This document shows, piece by piece, positions 1 through 8,190 of a DNA stretch of 64,000 nucleotides. Position 1 is the stretch's first letter; each line of letters opens with the position of its first letter. The DNA is from Clostridium fessum (GTDB lineage: Bacteria; Bacillota; Clostridia; Lachnospirales; Lachnospiraceae). The notes under the pieces are model-generated. The model made no database searches. It was not told where the DNA came from and worked only from the letters and a program-made list of their open reading frames with translations. Both the position numbers and the translations under genes were made by a program. The stretch covers positions 682,001 through 746,000 of the forward strand of contig NZ_PYLO01000002.1 of the NCBI RefSeq assembly GCF_003024715.1. The letters run 5' to 3'.

Positions 1-740
1 CCGACCAGAAGTGCGATACCTGCTGCCACGAATCCGGCGATGATCAGATACGGATCTGGCATCCGGCATTCCAGAACGATCTGTCTGAACTGCGTGATAT
101 AGAAGTACATCGGATTCAGGGTCATAACCAGTTTCCGCAGTGCCTCCGGAAGCAGGGTGATCGGATAAAATAATGGGGTCAGGTACATCCATGCGGTCAG
201 TACTGCATTGTAAATATGCTGGATATCACGGAAGAATACACATCCCTGTGCTAACAGCATTCCCAGTCCCAGGCAGAATAGATATTCCTGCAAAAGAATC
301 ACCGGAATGAACAGAAAGAATACATTCGGGACTACCCGGCACACAATAAATACGATAATAAGTGCCCCCAGAGCAAATATCATATTTACAAAGGAACTTG
401 TGATTTTAGAGACGGTAAATACATATTTCGGTACATACGTTTTTTTTAGCAGGGACGCATTTCCAATGATGGAAAAGATCGCCTGTGTGGTTGATTCACT
501 CATAAAGTTATAAAGAGTCTGTCCGATAATCAGGTATACCGGGAAATTGGTAATATCCGACCGGAACATATTGGAGAATACAATTACCATGATAACCATA
601 ACCATCAGCGGATTCAGAATACTCCAAAGATACCCCAGAAAGCTCCGGCGGTATTTCAGCTTGATGTCTTTTGTGACAAGCTGCTGCATCAGGAAGCGGT
701 ATTTGTAAAATCCGCCCAGTCGTTTTAAGAACAAATTCAT
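1..740 (-). CDS. ABC-2 type polysaccharide export permease (C-terminus cut by window edge)
   Basis: The frame is open from an ATG at 740 to the window edge (246 codons; the family is usually about 260, so only the last residues are missing). It has an N-terminal amphipathic stretch ending in DIKLKYRRSFLGYLWS, a signature of TagG/RfbA/KpsM-like permeases, then about six hydrophobic segments. Such permeases pair with an ATPase to export capsule, O-antigen or teichoic polymers across the membrane; the ATPase gene would lie beyond coordinate 1. A GGAAAA ribosome site precedes the start. It is the fourth gene of the loaP-led operon. Family assignment is firm; the exported polymer is unknown. Confidence 0.88.
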   Translation of the reverse strand, partial: MNLFLKRLGGFYKYRFLMQQLVTKDIKLKYRRSFLGYLWSILNPLMVMVIMVIVFSNMFRSDITNFPVYLIIGQTLYNFMSESTTQAIFSIIGNASLLKKTYVPKYVFTVSKITSSFVNMIFALGALIIVFIVCRVVPNVFFLFIPVILLQEYLFCLGLGMLLAQGCVFFRDIQHIYNAVLTAWMYLTPLFYPITLLPEALRKLVMTLNPMYFYITQFRQIVLECRMPDPYLIIAGFVAAGIALLV

Positions 741-767
741 ATCTTTTTCCTTTCTCTTTTTTTTCTT

Positions 768-1718
768 TTATCTCAGAAAAAGTCCGCGCAGCAGAACCCG
801 TCTTAAACTTCCTGCCGGAAATAAGCGGTTTAATCTGCGCATGTCTATTTTTATTTTGATCTTTGTCGGTTTTAGCCTGAATTCCCGTATATTGGATGTG
901 CTTTCCTCCTTTCCCGGTTCGGTATGATAGAATTTCAGATAGGGAAGTTCCGCACACTGCGTCCCCCTGTTTCTCTGATATAAGTAAAAGATGCCGAACA
1001 GGCGCTCCGCCAGATACCCAATCAGTCTCGGCTCCTGTTTCTGCCTGTCTGCTTCTTTTCTCTCTGCTTCAAAGGCGCTTAAAAGCGTAAAAAGCCATTC
1101 CATGTATTTCTGGAACAGCTCTTTTTTCATGATATACATATTCATATAATAGATTTCTTTGGAATGCATATATGCGTCCGCCGCATCTGCATATTCCGGA
1201 TAAATCCGGTTTAAAAGTGCCAGCATCTGATTCAGATTGTTTCCATCATGATACTGACAGTATTGTCGGTAAACCGTTGTATTGATTCGTTCGCGATACA
1301 CGGTCAGAAGATCGTATTGTTCGATCTGGCGGCACATCCAGTCTTCCTCGATCCAGTATGGTGTCAGATCTTCCCATACGGAATCTAATTCTATATATGG
1401 GATATGACGTTTTCCTATTATTTTCCCTTTCGCAGTCACCGGGCTTAGATTGCGAAAGGTCAGATAACGGCGATAATGGAAAAATCCGTAATAATCGCAA
1501 TCCAAATGTTTCCACGCCCAGTACTGGGCTGTCAGTTCGCAATAATCTGGATTTTTTTCGGATATATTATCGCCCTCATTGTCATGGTATGCCATTCCTT
1601 CCAGCCGCCGATCTGTCAGAGCCGTTCCCACCTGTATCGGATAAAAAAGGGGATTTTCCGGCACATACGTTGGCTTATGACAGGCAATCAAAATGCGTAT
1701 ATCTGCTTGTTTTTCCAT
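768..1718 (-). CDS. DUF4422-family glycosyltransferase
   Basis: A 316-residue soluble protein that opens with ILIACHKPTY and carries the block DNISEKNPDYCELTAQYWAWKH followed by FFHYRRYL around residues 50-85, the pattern I recognise for DUF4422 proteins of capsule and O-antigen clusters. Members are thought to transfer sugars in the cytoplasm during repeat-unit assembly. The C-terminus is strongly basic (ends RRVLLRGLFLR). It starts 3 bases after the sugar-transferase stop, so the two are translationally linked. Donor and acceptor sugars cannot be told from sequence. Confidence 0.82.
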   Translation of the reverse strand: MEKQADIRILIACHKPTYVPENPLFYPIQVGTALTDRRLEGMAYHDNEGDNISEKNPDYCELTAQYWAWKHLDCDYYGFFHYRRYLTFRNLSPVTAKGKIIGKRHIPYIELDSVWEDLTPYWIEEDWMCRQIEQYDLLTVYRERINTTVYRQYCQYHDGNNLNQMLALLNRIYPEYADAADAYMHSKEIYYMNMYIMKKELFQKYMEWLFTLLSAFEAERKEADRQKQEPRLIGYLAERLFGIFYLYQRNRGTQCAELPYLKFYHTEPGKEESTSNIREFRLKPTKIKIKIDMRRLNRLFPAGSLRRVLLRGLFLR

Positions 1719-1721
1719 GTT

Positions 1722-3083
1722 TTATTTTCCGTTTGTCGGCTCCTGTTCTTCTTTGACCCCTTCCGTACTCTCTTTCATCAGCATGATCTTCGGCGTCATG
1801 ATAATCAGCTTCAGATCTTCCAGAACAGAATAGTTCCGTATGTACGTCAAATCCAGCTTCAGCTTGTCATAAGGGGTTGTGTTGTATTTTCCATATACCT
1901 GGGCATAACCGGTCAGTCCGGCTTTGACCTGCAGGCGGAAGGAAAATTCCGGTATCTCTTTTTCCAGTTCGGCTGCTAATTCCGGGCGCTCCGGCCGCGG
2001 ACCCACGATGGACATATCGCCTTTCAGAATATTGTAAATCTGTGGCAGCTCGTCCAGGCGGGTTGCACGAAGGAGGCGGCCAATCGGCAGGATTCTCGGA
2101 TCGTCCTCACTGGCCAGTCTTGCCTTTCCATCCGCCTCCGCATTCTGCACCATGGTCCGGAATTTATAGATTTGAAATTTCTTGCCATTTTTTGTGAGGC
2201 GCGTCTGATGATAAATCACCGGTCCGCCGTCTGTCACCTTGATGCTGATTCCTACAATCAAAAAAACCGGAATCGTGATAACGATTCCGACGAGCGATCC
2301 GATGATATCGATGATCCGCTTCATGATGGCCTGTTCAATCTGCAGTCCCTGGTTATTCCTCGAAAGCAGCAGCGGCGAATCAAACAGATTCAGTTCCACC
2401 GAACTCCGAAGCAGAATGTCTGAAATTTTTGGTACACTGTAAGTCCGGATATTCCGTCCGAAGCAGTATTTGATGATATAGTTGCGCTCGTGCGCCGGAA
2501 TATCTCCGACAATCACGCTGTCATATCTGGCAATCTCCGCCTTTACCCGTTCCGGGCCTTCGTGATAGCTGATGATCTGGCTGATGATGTATTTATCTTC
2601 GCGGGCGTTCATCTTTTCGATCAGATGATAGTCGGAGTGATCGCCCGATATCAGCAGCAGTTCTCTCGGTGGAAACATCCCCCGGTACAGCCACAGAAAT
2701 GTCATCGTCCATGCCAGAATGATGATGACTGCGCCGACCAGATTGACTGCCAGCGGCAGAGGTGCCGTGAATTTCTTATCCTGCACACTGATCTGGAAAT
2801 ACGTAATGATATTGGTGACTACCACCGCCAGTATCTGCGAGTAGATCAGATTGCCCCGTTTCAGGAGCGCTATCTTAAATCCGCCGTACAGCTGCATAAA
2901 GAAAATAAGCAGGAGTCCATAGATGAATATCATCATCCAGTTACCCCTGCGGAAAAACGGCGCCCAGATGATCTTGTTGTACCAGTTGATCCAGATGGCA
3001 CCGTAAAGTCCTGTCAGCAGCGCGATCAGAATCAGGGCAAAGCCCAGCTTGATCAGCCGCTTATATGGTTCGAATTGATTCAT
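1722..3083 (-). CDS. Undecaprenyl-phosphate sugar phosphotransferase (initiating polyprenyl glycosylphosphotransferase)
   Basis: 453 residues in the WbaP/CpsE architecture: four or five N-terminal membrane segments (about residues 12-130), a CoA-binding-like Rossmann middle domain, one more membrane helix near 265, and a C-terminal bacterial sugar transferase domain with the motifs KFRTMVQNAE, LDELPQ and GDMSIVGPRPE. The enzyme moves a sugar-1-phosphate onto undecaprenyl phosphate at the inner membrane face and starts each polysaccharide repeat unit. The motifs are intact, so it should be active. It follows loaP by about 80 bp and precedes the DUF4422 gene. The sugar (often Gal, Glc or GalNAc) is not predictable. 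Confidence 0.93.
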   Translation of the reverse strand: MNQFEPYKRLIKLGFALILIALLTGLYGAIWINWYNKIIWAPFFRRGNWMMIFIYGLLLIFFMQLYGGFKIALLKRGNLIYSQILAVVVTNIITYFQISVQDKKFTAPLPLAVNLVGAVIIILAWTMTFLWLYRGMFPPRELLLISGDHSDYHLIEKMNAREDKYIISQIISYHEGPERVKAEIARYDSVIVGDIPAHERNYIIKYCFGRNIRTYSVPKISDILLRSSVELNLFDSPLLLSRNNQGLQIEQAIMKRIIDIIGSLVGIVITIPVFLIVGISIKVTDGGPVIYHQTRLTKNGKKFQIYKFRTMVQNAEADGKARLASEDDPRILPIGRLLRATRLDELPQIYNILKGDMSIVGPRPERPELAAELEKEIPEFSFRLQVKAGLTGYAQVYGKYNTTPYDKLKLDLTYIRNYSVLEDLKLIIMTPKIMLMKESTEGVKEEQEPTNGK

Positions 3084-3165
3084 GCTTTTGTGTTTTGGTT
3101 CCTTCCTTTTTATTTAATTTTATAATTTAAGGTTCTGTTTTTACAGTCTGTCCCTTACCTTTGTC

Positions 3166-3678
3166 TTACTTATCTTCCGGCAGACGGATTCCCAATTCTA
3201 TCCTGCGCTTTTCTCCCAGAAGCTCGACCTCGACCGTCACGATCCGCTTACGGATGCGCTTGCGTACAATCTTGTCCTGGAAGAAGGATAATGGTCCCTG
3301 GGCGGTTAGGATGTTGCCGTCTTCGTCAAGGGTGACAAAGGAGCGGCGGACAAGACATTCATCCAACTCCATCATCTGGCAAAGTAATTTCTTTTCTTCC
3401 TCCTGGATCTCCCAGAATTCACAGTCCGTCCGCAGGAGTTTGGAGAGCTTCGGGACCCGCTTTAATGCCAGAAAGAATTCCTCCGGCGTGTCGGTGTCCG
3501 CGATAACATAGGATGGAAAGAGCGGTTTCTGGTATTCCAAAAGTTCCCCGGCATTGCGCCAGACGCATTCCTGCTCGATCACAAAACAGGCTTGGTATCC
3601 ATTTCCTTTCAAAACGCGTTCGATGCATTCTGTCAGCTCCTGTTCCCTGCCTGTCTGTGTTTGGATCACATACCACAT
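3166..3678 (-). CDS. loaP: LoaP-type NusG-paralogue antiterminator
   Basis: 170 residues with a NusG N-terminal fold at the start (MWYVIQTQTGREQEL), an internal LFPSYVIADTD motif that matches the NusG FPGYLFV region, and a C-terminal KOW-like domain (LSFFQDKIVRKRIRKR). Specialised NusG proteins of the LoaP/UpxY type ride RNA polymerase and let it read through terminators in long surface-polysaccharide operons. Position as first gene of such an operon, behind a 250-nt leader, fits exactly. The start follows AAAGGAGAG at good spacing. NusG itself is less likely because of this context and the divergent core motifs. Confidence 0.87.
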   Translation of the reverse strand: MWYVIQTQTGREQELTECIERVLKGNGYQACFVIEQECVWRNAGELLEYQKPLFPSYVIADTDTPEEFFLALKRVPKLSKLLRTDCEFWEIQEEEKKLLCQMMELDECLVRRSFVTLDEDGNILTAQGPLSFFQDKIVRKRIRKRIVTVEVELLGEKRRIELGIRLPEDK

Positions 3679-3965
3679 ACCGCACTCTCCTTTGCATTTT
3701 CCCTGCTTTCAGGTGCACAATGGGTATGCTTCGCCATCCCGGAGCCGCCTTCTGGCTGCCCGGATACGATCTCGATCCATCCTATGTTCCATCTTTCATC
3801 TGACCATGACATTGATCACAGGCAGCTTACTCCACGTGCTTTTGATTCTTATTCTGCGTCTCTTAACGCGCTTTCATACATCCGCATCCGGCACGCCCTG
3901 ATTTTAGAGGATTTGTGCCTATGCGAAGTCTAGTTTATTATACTACGGTTTGTGGGGGGATTCAA
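3679..3965 (-). promoter_or_regulatory. Promoter and structured leader of the loaP polysaccharide operon
   Basis: On the minus strand a -10 TATAAT (3937-3942) lies 17 bp from a -35 TTGAAT (3960-3965). Transcription from about 3930 gives a leader of roughly 250 nt before loaP. The leader contains a stable hairpin at 3739-3763 (CCGG outer pairs, loop AGAA). LoaP proteins are known to recognise a leader RNA hairpin, so this is a candidate loading site, by inference only. No open frame of note is present in the leader. Confidence 0.6.
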
Positions 3966-4071
3966 TAGAAGTTTGTGGGAAGGAATGTTTAGGAAATTCT
4001 TAAAATAAAGGGTAAAAAGGCAAAATTCTATATTTACTTAGAAATACATATCGGACTGATAGCGAACTCAG

Positions 4072-4100
4072 TTGACATCGCAGAACATAAGTTCTATAAT
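4072..4100 (+). promoter_or_regulatory. Consensus sigma-A promoter of the accessory two-gene module
   Basis: TTGACA (4072-4077), 17-bp spacer, TATAAT (4095-4100): a perfect consensus promoter. It places the transcript start near 4107, which rules out a protein start at 4072 and supports the ATG at 4159. Confidence 0.85.
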
Positions 4101-4158
4101 TGGCTTGTTAGCATTTACAAATTACAGATTTATAAATAATACCTCGGAGGCCAATGCC

Positions 4159-4968
4159 ATGAAAAAAATAGGTTTAACCATATATGCTTTAAATGTTTTT
4201 CATACTGGAAAGTATCACTTTGAAAAGAAACATGGACATTTAACTTTTATAGATATGATTTCAGCTTTCTCTAAACAGAATGCGAAACAATTTGATATTG
4301 ATAACCATGCTGAGAACATTTTTAAAGTCAACTCATTTGAGGTGGAATGTGTAAAAGATGAGGATGGACATATTATTTTTAATGCTTTTACAGGAGTTGT
4401 AAAAACCGGAGAATATGGAACTGAAGCCGAACTCATTCACACAAAAACCAGAAAACTGACCCACAAGAAGACCGTTGAAGAGGCTGAAGTTATACCATTC
4501 GCTTTCTATCTGGCACTGTCTCCTATAAGACCGGAACGTGGCATACTTATTTTTCAGACCGAAGGCCGCAGCAGCATGAAATCAGCATTTGAACACCGCA
4601 TGAAAAAATTTGTCAGACACACATATGAAGGCTGGAACTTTTCATTAGAAACTCTTATGCCTAAAGAATATGTAGAACACTACCTGGTAGATGGTGTTTT
4701 AAAAGAACTCCGGATGATTAAATACGGAATTTCCCAGGATATTTCTGAGCGAAATGGGATACGCGGAAATGATGAGGCCGTGTATGAAGAACGGATCATC
4801 CATAATCCTTTGGGTTTTCTTGAAAAGGGCGCCGATAAGATCCGGGAGGTCTTAAGAGGACAGCGGAGCTTATGTGAAGTTGTTTCTGTATCCGATTTCG
4901 ATTATGACTGCCTGAAATTCAAATTTCGCCTAGGCAAGACAGAAAAACCATTGATATCGGCAATTTAG
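4159..4968 (+). CDS. Unknown soluble protein of accessory module, frame interrupted near its C-terminus
   Basis: The ATG at 4159 (MKKIGLTIYALN) sits 9 bases after GGAGG and downstream of the perfect promoter, so it is preferred to an earlier in-frame ATG at 4072. The frame gives 269 residues, no membrane segments, no motif I recognise. Reading on in the -1 frame from an A5 run (4943-4947) extends the protein naturally to 5099 (about 313 residues in all). It is AT-richer than the flanking core genes and sits directly upstream of a multi-TM protein, a sensor-plus-membrane-partner layout common in phage defence. No function is assigned. Confidence 0.65.
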   Translation: MKKIGLTIYALNVFHTGKYHFEKKHGHLTFIDMISAFSKQNAKQFDIDNHAENIFKVNSFEVECVKDEDGHIIFNAFTGVVKTGEYGTEAELIHTKTRKLTHKKTVEEAEVIPFAFYLALSPIRPERGILIFQTEGRSSMKSAFEHRMKKFVRHTYEGWNFSLETLMPKEYVEHYLVDGVLKELRMIKYGISQDISERNGIRGNDEAVYEERIIHNPLGFLEKGADKIREVLRGQRSLCEVVSVSDFDYDCLKFKFRLGKTEKPLISAI

Positions 4969-5099
4969 ATGCCCTGGTTGTGACAGAAGACATCACCGAT
5001 CAGGCCGGAGTCAAAACAGGGCATCCCGATGTAGACATATTAAAGTCCGAAATGCGCGAAACAGCAAAAGAATATATGCGGAGCATGGGGTTAGCATAA
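4941..5099 (+). pseudogene. Frameshifted C-terminal tail of the preceding gene
   Basis: In the -1 frame the sequence after the A5 run reads KTIDIGNLDALVVTEDITDQ and continues to MRSMGLA and a TAA at 5097-5099. One extra A in the run would fuse it to the preceding frame. It ends 12 bases before the next ATG, the spacing expected inside an operon, so this is probably the true end of the ancestral protein. Causes could be a real mutation, phase variation, programmed slippage or an assembly error. Confidence 0.6.
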
Positions 5100-5111
5100 G
5101 AAGGTGAATTG

Positions 5112-5693
5112 ATGAAACATTGGATATTAAGCAGAGAAGGTTCTCTGAGTATCATACTGGTAATATGGTTGTTTAATAGCTGTGTTCTTAAACTTAAATA
5201 CGCTTCCTTGGTGGATATTTTTAAAAATTACTTTAGTTGTTTTAAGGATAAAGAAGGACATTTGTTGATAGCACCACTTTTAAATTATATGATCCTGCCG
5301 ATTCTTCTGGCTGGAATTATTGCCAGAGAAAATCCAATCAGCGAAACGATCCAAAATATTTTAACTGTATTAATTTCCATTTTAACATCCATGTTATTTG
5401 CACTTTTGACAACCATCATCCAGATGAAAGCTAAAATTAAAGAAGATTTGGATTATTACAGTATAGAAGCAAACACCTCAAAACAGGCATTGATAGAAAC
5501 CTATTATATTGTCATGTTTGAAATAACCATGTGTGTATCTGTATTAATCCTGTGTTTAGTAAATTTATTCACAGGACAGCTTAGCTGGGTTTTCAGCTTT
5601 TTAATTTATGCCTGCTCGTTTTTAGTCATTTTTAATTTATTGGTGGTTGTGAAACGAATTTTTAGGGTGATTGATACGGATATGAATAAGTGA
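5112..5693 (+). CDS. Multi-pass membrane protein of accessory module, unknown function
   Basis: 193 residues from the ATG at 5112 (AAGGTGA ribosome site). Hydrophobic segments at roughly residues 12-30, 55-75, 80-105, 128-152 and 155-180 give four or five membrane passes; the loop between the third and fourth is charged. No recognised family motif. It follows the frameshifted soluble gene and is probably co-transcribed from the promoter at 4072. The size and pairing are loosely reminiscent of membrane effectors of two-gene defence systems such as Kiwa, but gene order differs and no specific KwaA similarity was seen, so the function stays open. Confidence 0.7.
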   Translation: MKHWILSREGSLSIILVIWLFNSCVLKLKYASLVDIFKNYFSCFKDKEGHLLIAPLLNYMILPILLAGIIARENPISETIQNILTVLISILTSMLFALLTTIIQMKAKIKEDLDYYSIEANTSKQALIETYYIVMFEITMCVSVLILCLVNLFTGQLSWVFSFLIYACSFLVIFNLLVVVKRIFRVIDTDMNK

Positions 5694-5886
5694 GATATGC
5701 CAAGAGCGGGCGAGAGTGACAGGAAAAGGTGTCCTTTTTGGTTGTTTATACATAAAAAAACAGTAACTTTTTGTTCCGTACTGATATTCCTTATTTTACC
5801 TCATAAGCTATTGGTAAGATGAGCATCGTTTTTCATAAAAGCGAAATCTCTGTATGGGAAGAAAAGGTTAGAAAAGTCTTAAGAAG

Positions 5887-5907
5887 TGAGAAAAATTGTT
5901 TTTCTCA
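5887..5907. terminator. Terminator-like hairpin downstream of the two-gene module
   Basis: TGAGAAAAA, a 3-base loop, then TTTTTCTCA: a perfect 9-bp stem in the 280-bp gap between the membrane protein and the convergent reverse transcriptase gene. Confidence 0.5.
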
Positions 5908-5942
5908 TCACAAAACAAATGCAATCGACTGCATGATAGAAT

Positions 5943-5974
5943 GAAGCTGCCAATTTTCACAAAAAGGCAGCTTC
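5943..5974. terminator. Terminator hairpin at the 3' end of the retron operon
   Basis: GAAGCTGCC (5943-5951) pairs perfectly with GGCAGCTTC (5966-5974). It begins just past the reverse transcriptase stop (5978). A T-rich tract follows on the plus strand, so it may serve both convergent transcripts. Confidence 0.6.
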
Positions 5975-5977
5975 TTA

Positions 5978-7012
5978 TTATTTTCCCTCCAGCAACGGCA
6001 TATCCTTAAAAAATCGATTCTCATTATAAGCCTGCACCAGCTCCGGAAAATACTGTATCTTAGTTGATTTTTCTTCAATATAATGCCTTATTCGATCTTT
6101 ATAAGGATACTTATTTTCCCGCTCAATAAATTCAACATACGCAATCTCTCCCAAAATATGCTCCCGATTTTTATAATCCCCTGTCATTAAACAAGTGAAA
6201 ATCTCCGCTCTAATTTTTTGTTTCAGCTTTCTTGGAGCCTTTAATTCTACCGCGTTCTCCGCTTTTCCTGGTGAAATCGTTATTCCTGTGATCTGCTTTT
6301 TATTCGATGGCGTATGAAAATGTGTTTTTCTTTCATTCAATAGAAAGCCCTCATCTTCGATTATCTTTTTTATAATGGGATAATTTTTCAATAACAGCAA
6401 TTTATCATCACAGGAAAAGTACATATCATCTGCATAGCGTGAGAAACGGATTCCTCTTTTTTCACACAATCCAATCAGACGTTTATCCATATTCATACAT
6501 ATGATGTTGGATATCGCCGGGGAACATGCACTTCCCTGCGGCAATCTTCCATCCAGCGTACAAAGATTCGTCAGTATCGCTGCTGCAAAGTGATTATAGC
6601 CCAGATTAGAAAAAAGCGTATACACTTTATTCGCTGTTATGCTTGGAAAAAAGTCCTTCAAATCAATCGCCAGCCCATATAAGGTATCTGCATGGTAAAT
6701 AGCATTTTGTTTATGCCCAAAATTGTCACCCTTCCTAAAAGCCATCGCACTGCTTGAAGGAACTAATTTATTCAATATTTCCATCAGAATCCATCTTTGA
6801 ACGATATGTAATGTATAGGATGGAATTGATATTTCACGCATTTTTCCGTTGCGCTTGGGGATTTCTATGACGTTATAATACCGATCCGTTTTCTTGGAAA
6901 GACAATACAGCAGACGCGTACTCAGCCTGGTTATCTCTGATAATTCTTCCAACGTCTCAAACACCGGTAATTTTAAAGAATTGATTAATAATGGAGATAT
7001 TTTTTGAGACAT
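5978..7012 (-). CDS. Retron reverse transcriptase (St85-like)
   Basis: 344 residues with reverse transcriptase blocks in order: KRNGKMREISIPS (about 53-65), AFRKGDNFGHKQNAIYHA (retron NAxxH region, about 90-109), LAIDLKDFFPSI, LPQGSACSPAISN (157-169) and RYADDMYFS (catalytic YADD 193-196), then ITGITI near 250. It copies the msd part of its own RNA into single-stranded DNA joined to the RNA. The ribosome site AAAGGGG lies inside the a2 repeat of the retron RNA, 9 bases before the ATG. Upstream neighbours are the RNA and the toxin-like effector, the standard tripartite anti-phage set. I recall this as the St85-type group. Confidence 0.92.
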   Translation of the reverse strand: MSQKISPLLINSLKLPVFETLEELSEITRLSTRLLYCLSKKTDRYYNVIEIPKRNGKMREISIPSYTLHIVQRWILMEILNKLVPSSSAMAFRKGDNFGHKQNAIYHADTLYGLAIDLKDFFPSITANKVYTLFSNLGYNHFAAAILTNLCTLDGRLPQGSACSPAISNIICMNMDKRLIGLCEKRGIRFSRYADDMYFSCDDKLLLLKNYPIIKKIIEDEGFLLNERKTHFHTPSNKKQITGITISPGKAENAVELKAPRKLKQKIRAEIFTCLMTGDYKNREHILGEIAYVEFIERENKYPYKDRIRHYIEEKSTKIQYFPELVQAYNENRFFKDMPLLEGK

Positions 7013-7016
7013 AAAA

Positions 7017-7184
7017 AGTCGCCCCTTTCACCATAAGTTTTTCGTTAGGGTTAGCTGGATAATTCATGACTATGAACTATACTGCTAAGCATAACGAATC
7101 ATGTGGACCATACACCAAGGAAGCAAGAATCTTCTTCCGAACACAATGTAATAATACGTTATGTATAAACTAAAAAGGGCGACT
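7017..7184 (-). ncRNA. Candidate retron msr-msd RNA between effector and reverse transcriptase
   Basis: On the minus strand the 170-bp gap is bounded by AGTCGCCCTTTT (7173-7184) and AAAGGGGCGACT (7017-7028). These pair over 12 bp with one G-U, as expected for retron a1/a2 repeats. Inside are a GGAAG/CTTCC hairpin with a bulge (7119-7138), a 7-bp pairing between CGTTATG (7157-7163) and CATAACG (7090-7096), and a TTCAT/ATGAA hairpin. a1 begins inside the effector stop codon. The exact msr/msd boundary and branching G cannot be fixed by eye; a G just after a1 (in TTTTTAG) is the likely candidate. Confidence 0.75.
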
Positions 7185-8052
7185 AATTATTTAATTGCTC
7201 TCTCAGTATATCACACCGTATCTTATCATGCAAGACAGTCCGATTAGCCGCATACGACAGCTTCAGCAAATCATTCACTTCCATATATCCCGCCTTCGAT
7301 AATGACAATATCTCATCATTCTCATTTTCATCAAACCTTGTTGTCAGGCTCCCAGAACGGACCATATATTTCAGGGATGCATTAAACAGCTTATTATAGG
7401 TTGCTGGCAGCTCCTTATTCTTTAAAAGCAATTCTTTTAATGTTTTATGCAGCTCTTTCCGTTTTACATCTTTGAAAAAGTACACAATAACCGGTATAAA
7501 CGAAATATAGGCAGCTATATTTTCAAAACTCTGCATCTTATTTCCTTTTTGTGCAAAGCGGCGCAAAATGGTCATTTTTTTGCTCAATGCAGCTCCCAGT
7601 TTTTCCGGTTCTGTATCTTTATATCGTATGACTGCCTCTTTGTTCTTCTTTTCCAGATGCTTGACCGGCCCCATCATAATAAAACTTTTATCTCTGGCAT
7701 ATTTCTGATTCATGCAGACGATCAGTTTTTGTTCGAATTTTTCACTCTGAACAAAGGCTCCCAGCTCGACTGCCGACCCCATACTTTCACAAATGATGCA
7801 CACAACATCCGCACTGTCCGCCAGAAGATTTTCGTATTCGAGCAGATCACTGTTCTTATCCCGATTGAGCATATCCATAAACAGATCTTCCGGATAGAGA
7901 ACTTGAAACCGTTCCTTTTCTAAATACGTTCTGACCCGGTTTCTAATGTTATTTTTATCTGCACCTCCGCACAAAAACACAAAAAAGAAGCGGCTGAATG
8001 TTTTGCAGAAAACGTCCTTGTATATCTTTTCATATATATTTAACAGTTCCAT
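7183..8052 (-). CDS. Retron effector: nucleoside deoxyribosyltransferase-like protein with C-terminal winged helix
   Basis: 289 residues. The N-terminal half has FLCGGADKNNIRNR and CESMGSAVELGAF, the glycine-rich start and S-x-GS-xx-ELG-F Glu motif of NDT/TIR-like nucleotide hydrolases, at about residues 27-40 and 88-100. The C-terminal 100 residues look like a winged helix-turn-helix. This matches the effector described for St85/Sen2-type retrons, which is held inactive by the RT-msDNA complex and released on phage attack. The stop overlaps the start of the retron RNA. The start follows GCGAGGAAA. The toxic activity is inferred from the family. Confidence 0.85.
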   Translation of the reverse strand: MELLNIYEKIYKDVFCKTFSRFFFVFLCGGADKNNIRNRVRTYLEKERFQVLYPEDLFMDMLNRDKNSDLLEYENLLADSADVVCIICESMGSAVELGAFVQSEKFEQKLIVCMNQKYARDKSFIMMGPVKHLEKKNKEAVIRYKDTEPEKLGAALSKKMTILRRFAQKGNKMQSFENIAAYISFIPVIVYFFKDVKRKELHKTLKELLLKNKELPATYNKLFNASLKYMVRSGSLTTRFDENENDEILSLSKAGYMEVNDLLKLSYAANRTVLHDKIRCDILREQLNN

Positions 8053-8190
8053 CGTATTTCCTCGCCTTGTTCAGCATTTTTTTACTCTGAAATTTCCGCT
8101 GTCCCTTTGAAGTAATTAAAAAGTCCTTGCCGCACTCTCGCTGATGCGCCAGTCCCATCGATTTATTTAGTTCTCTATTATATTATCACA

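Noticed and set aside
4072-4158. Upstream ATG of the accessory soluble protein
   Set aside because: It lies within the perfect consensus promoter, so it cannot be transcribed from it; the ATG at 4159 has GGAGG.
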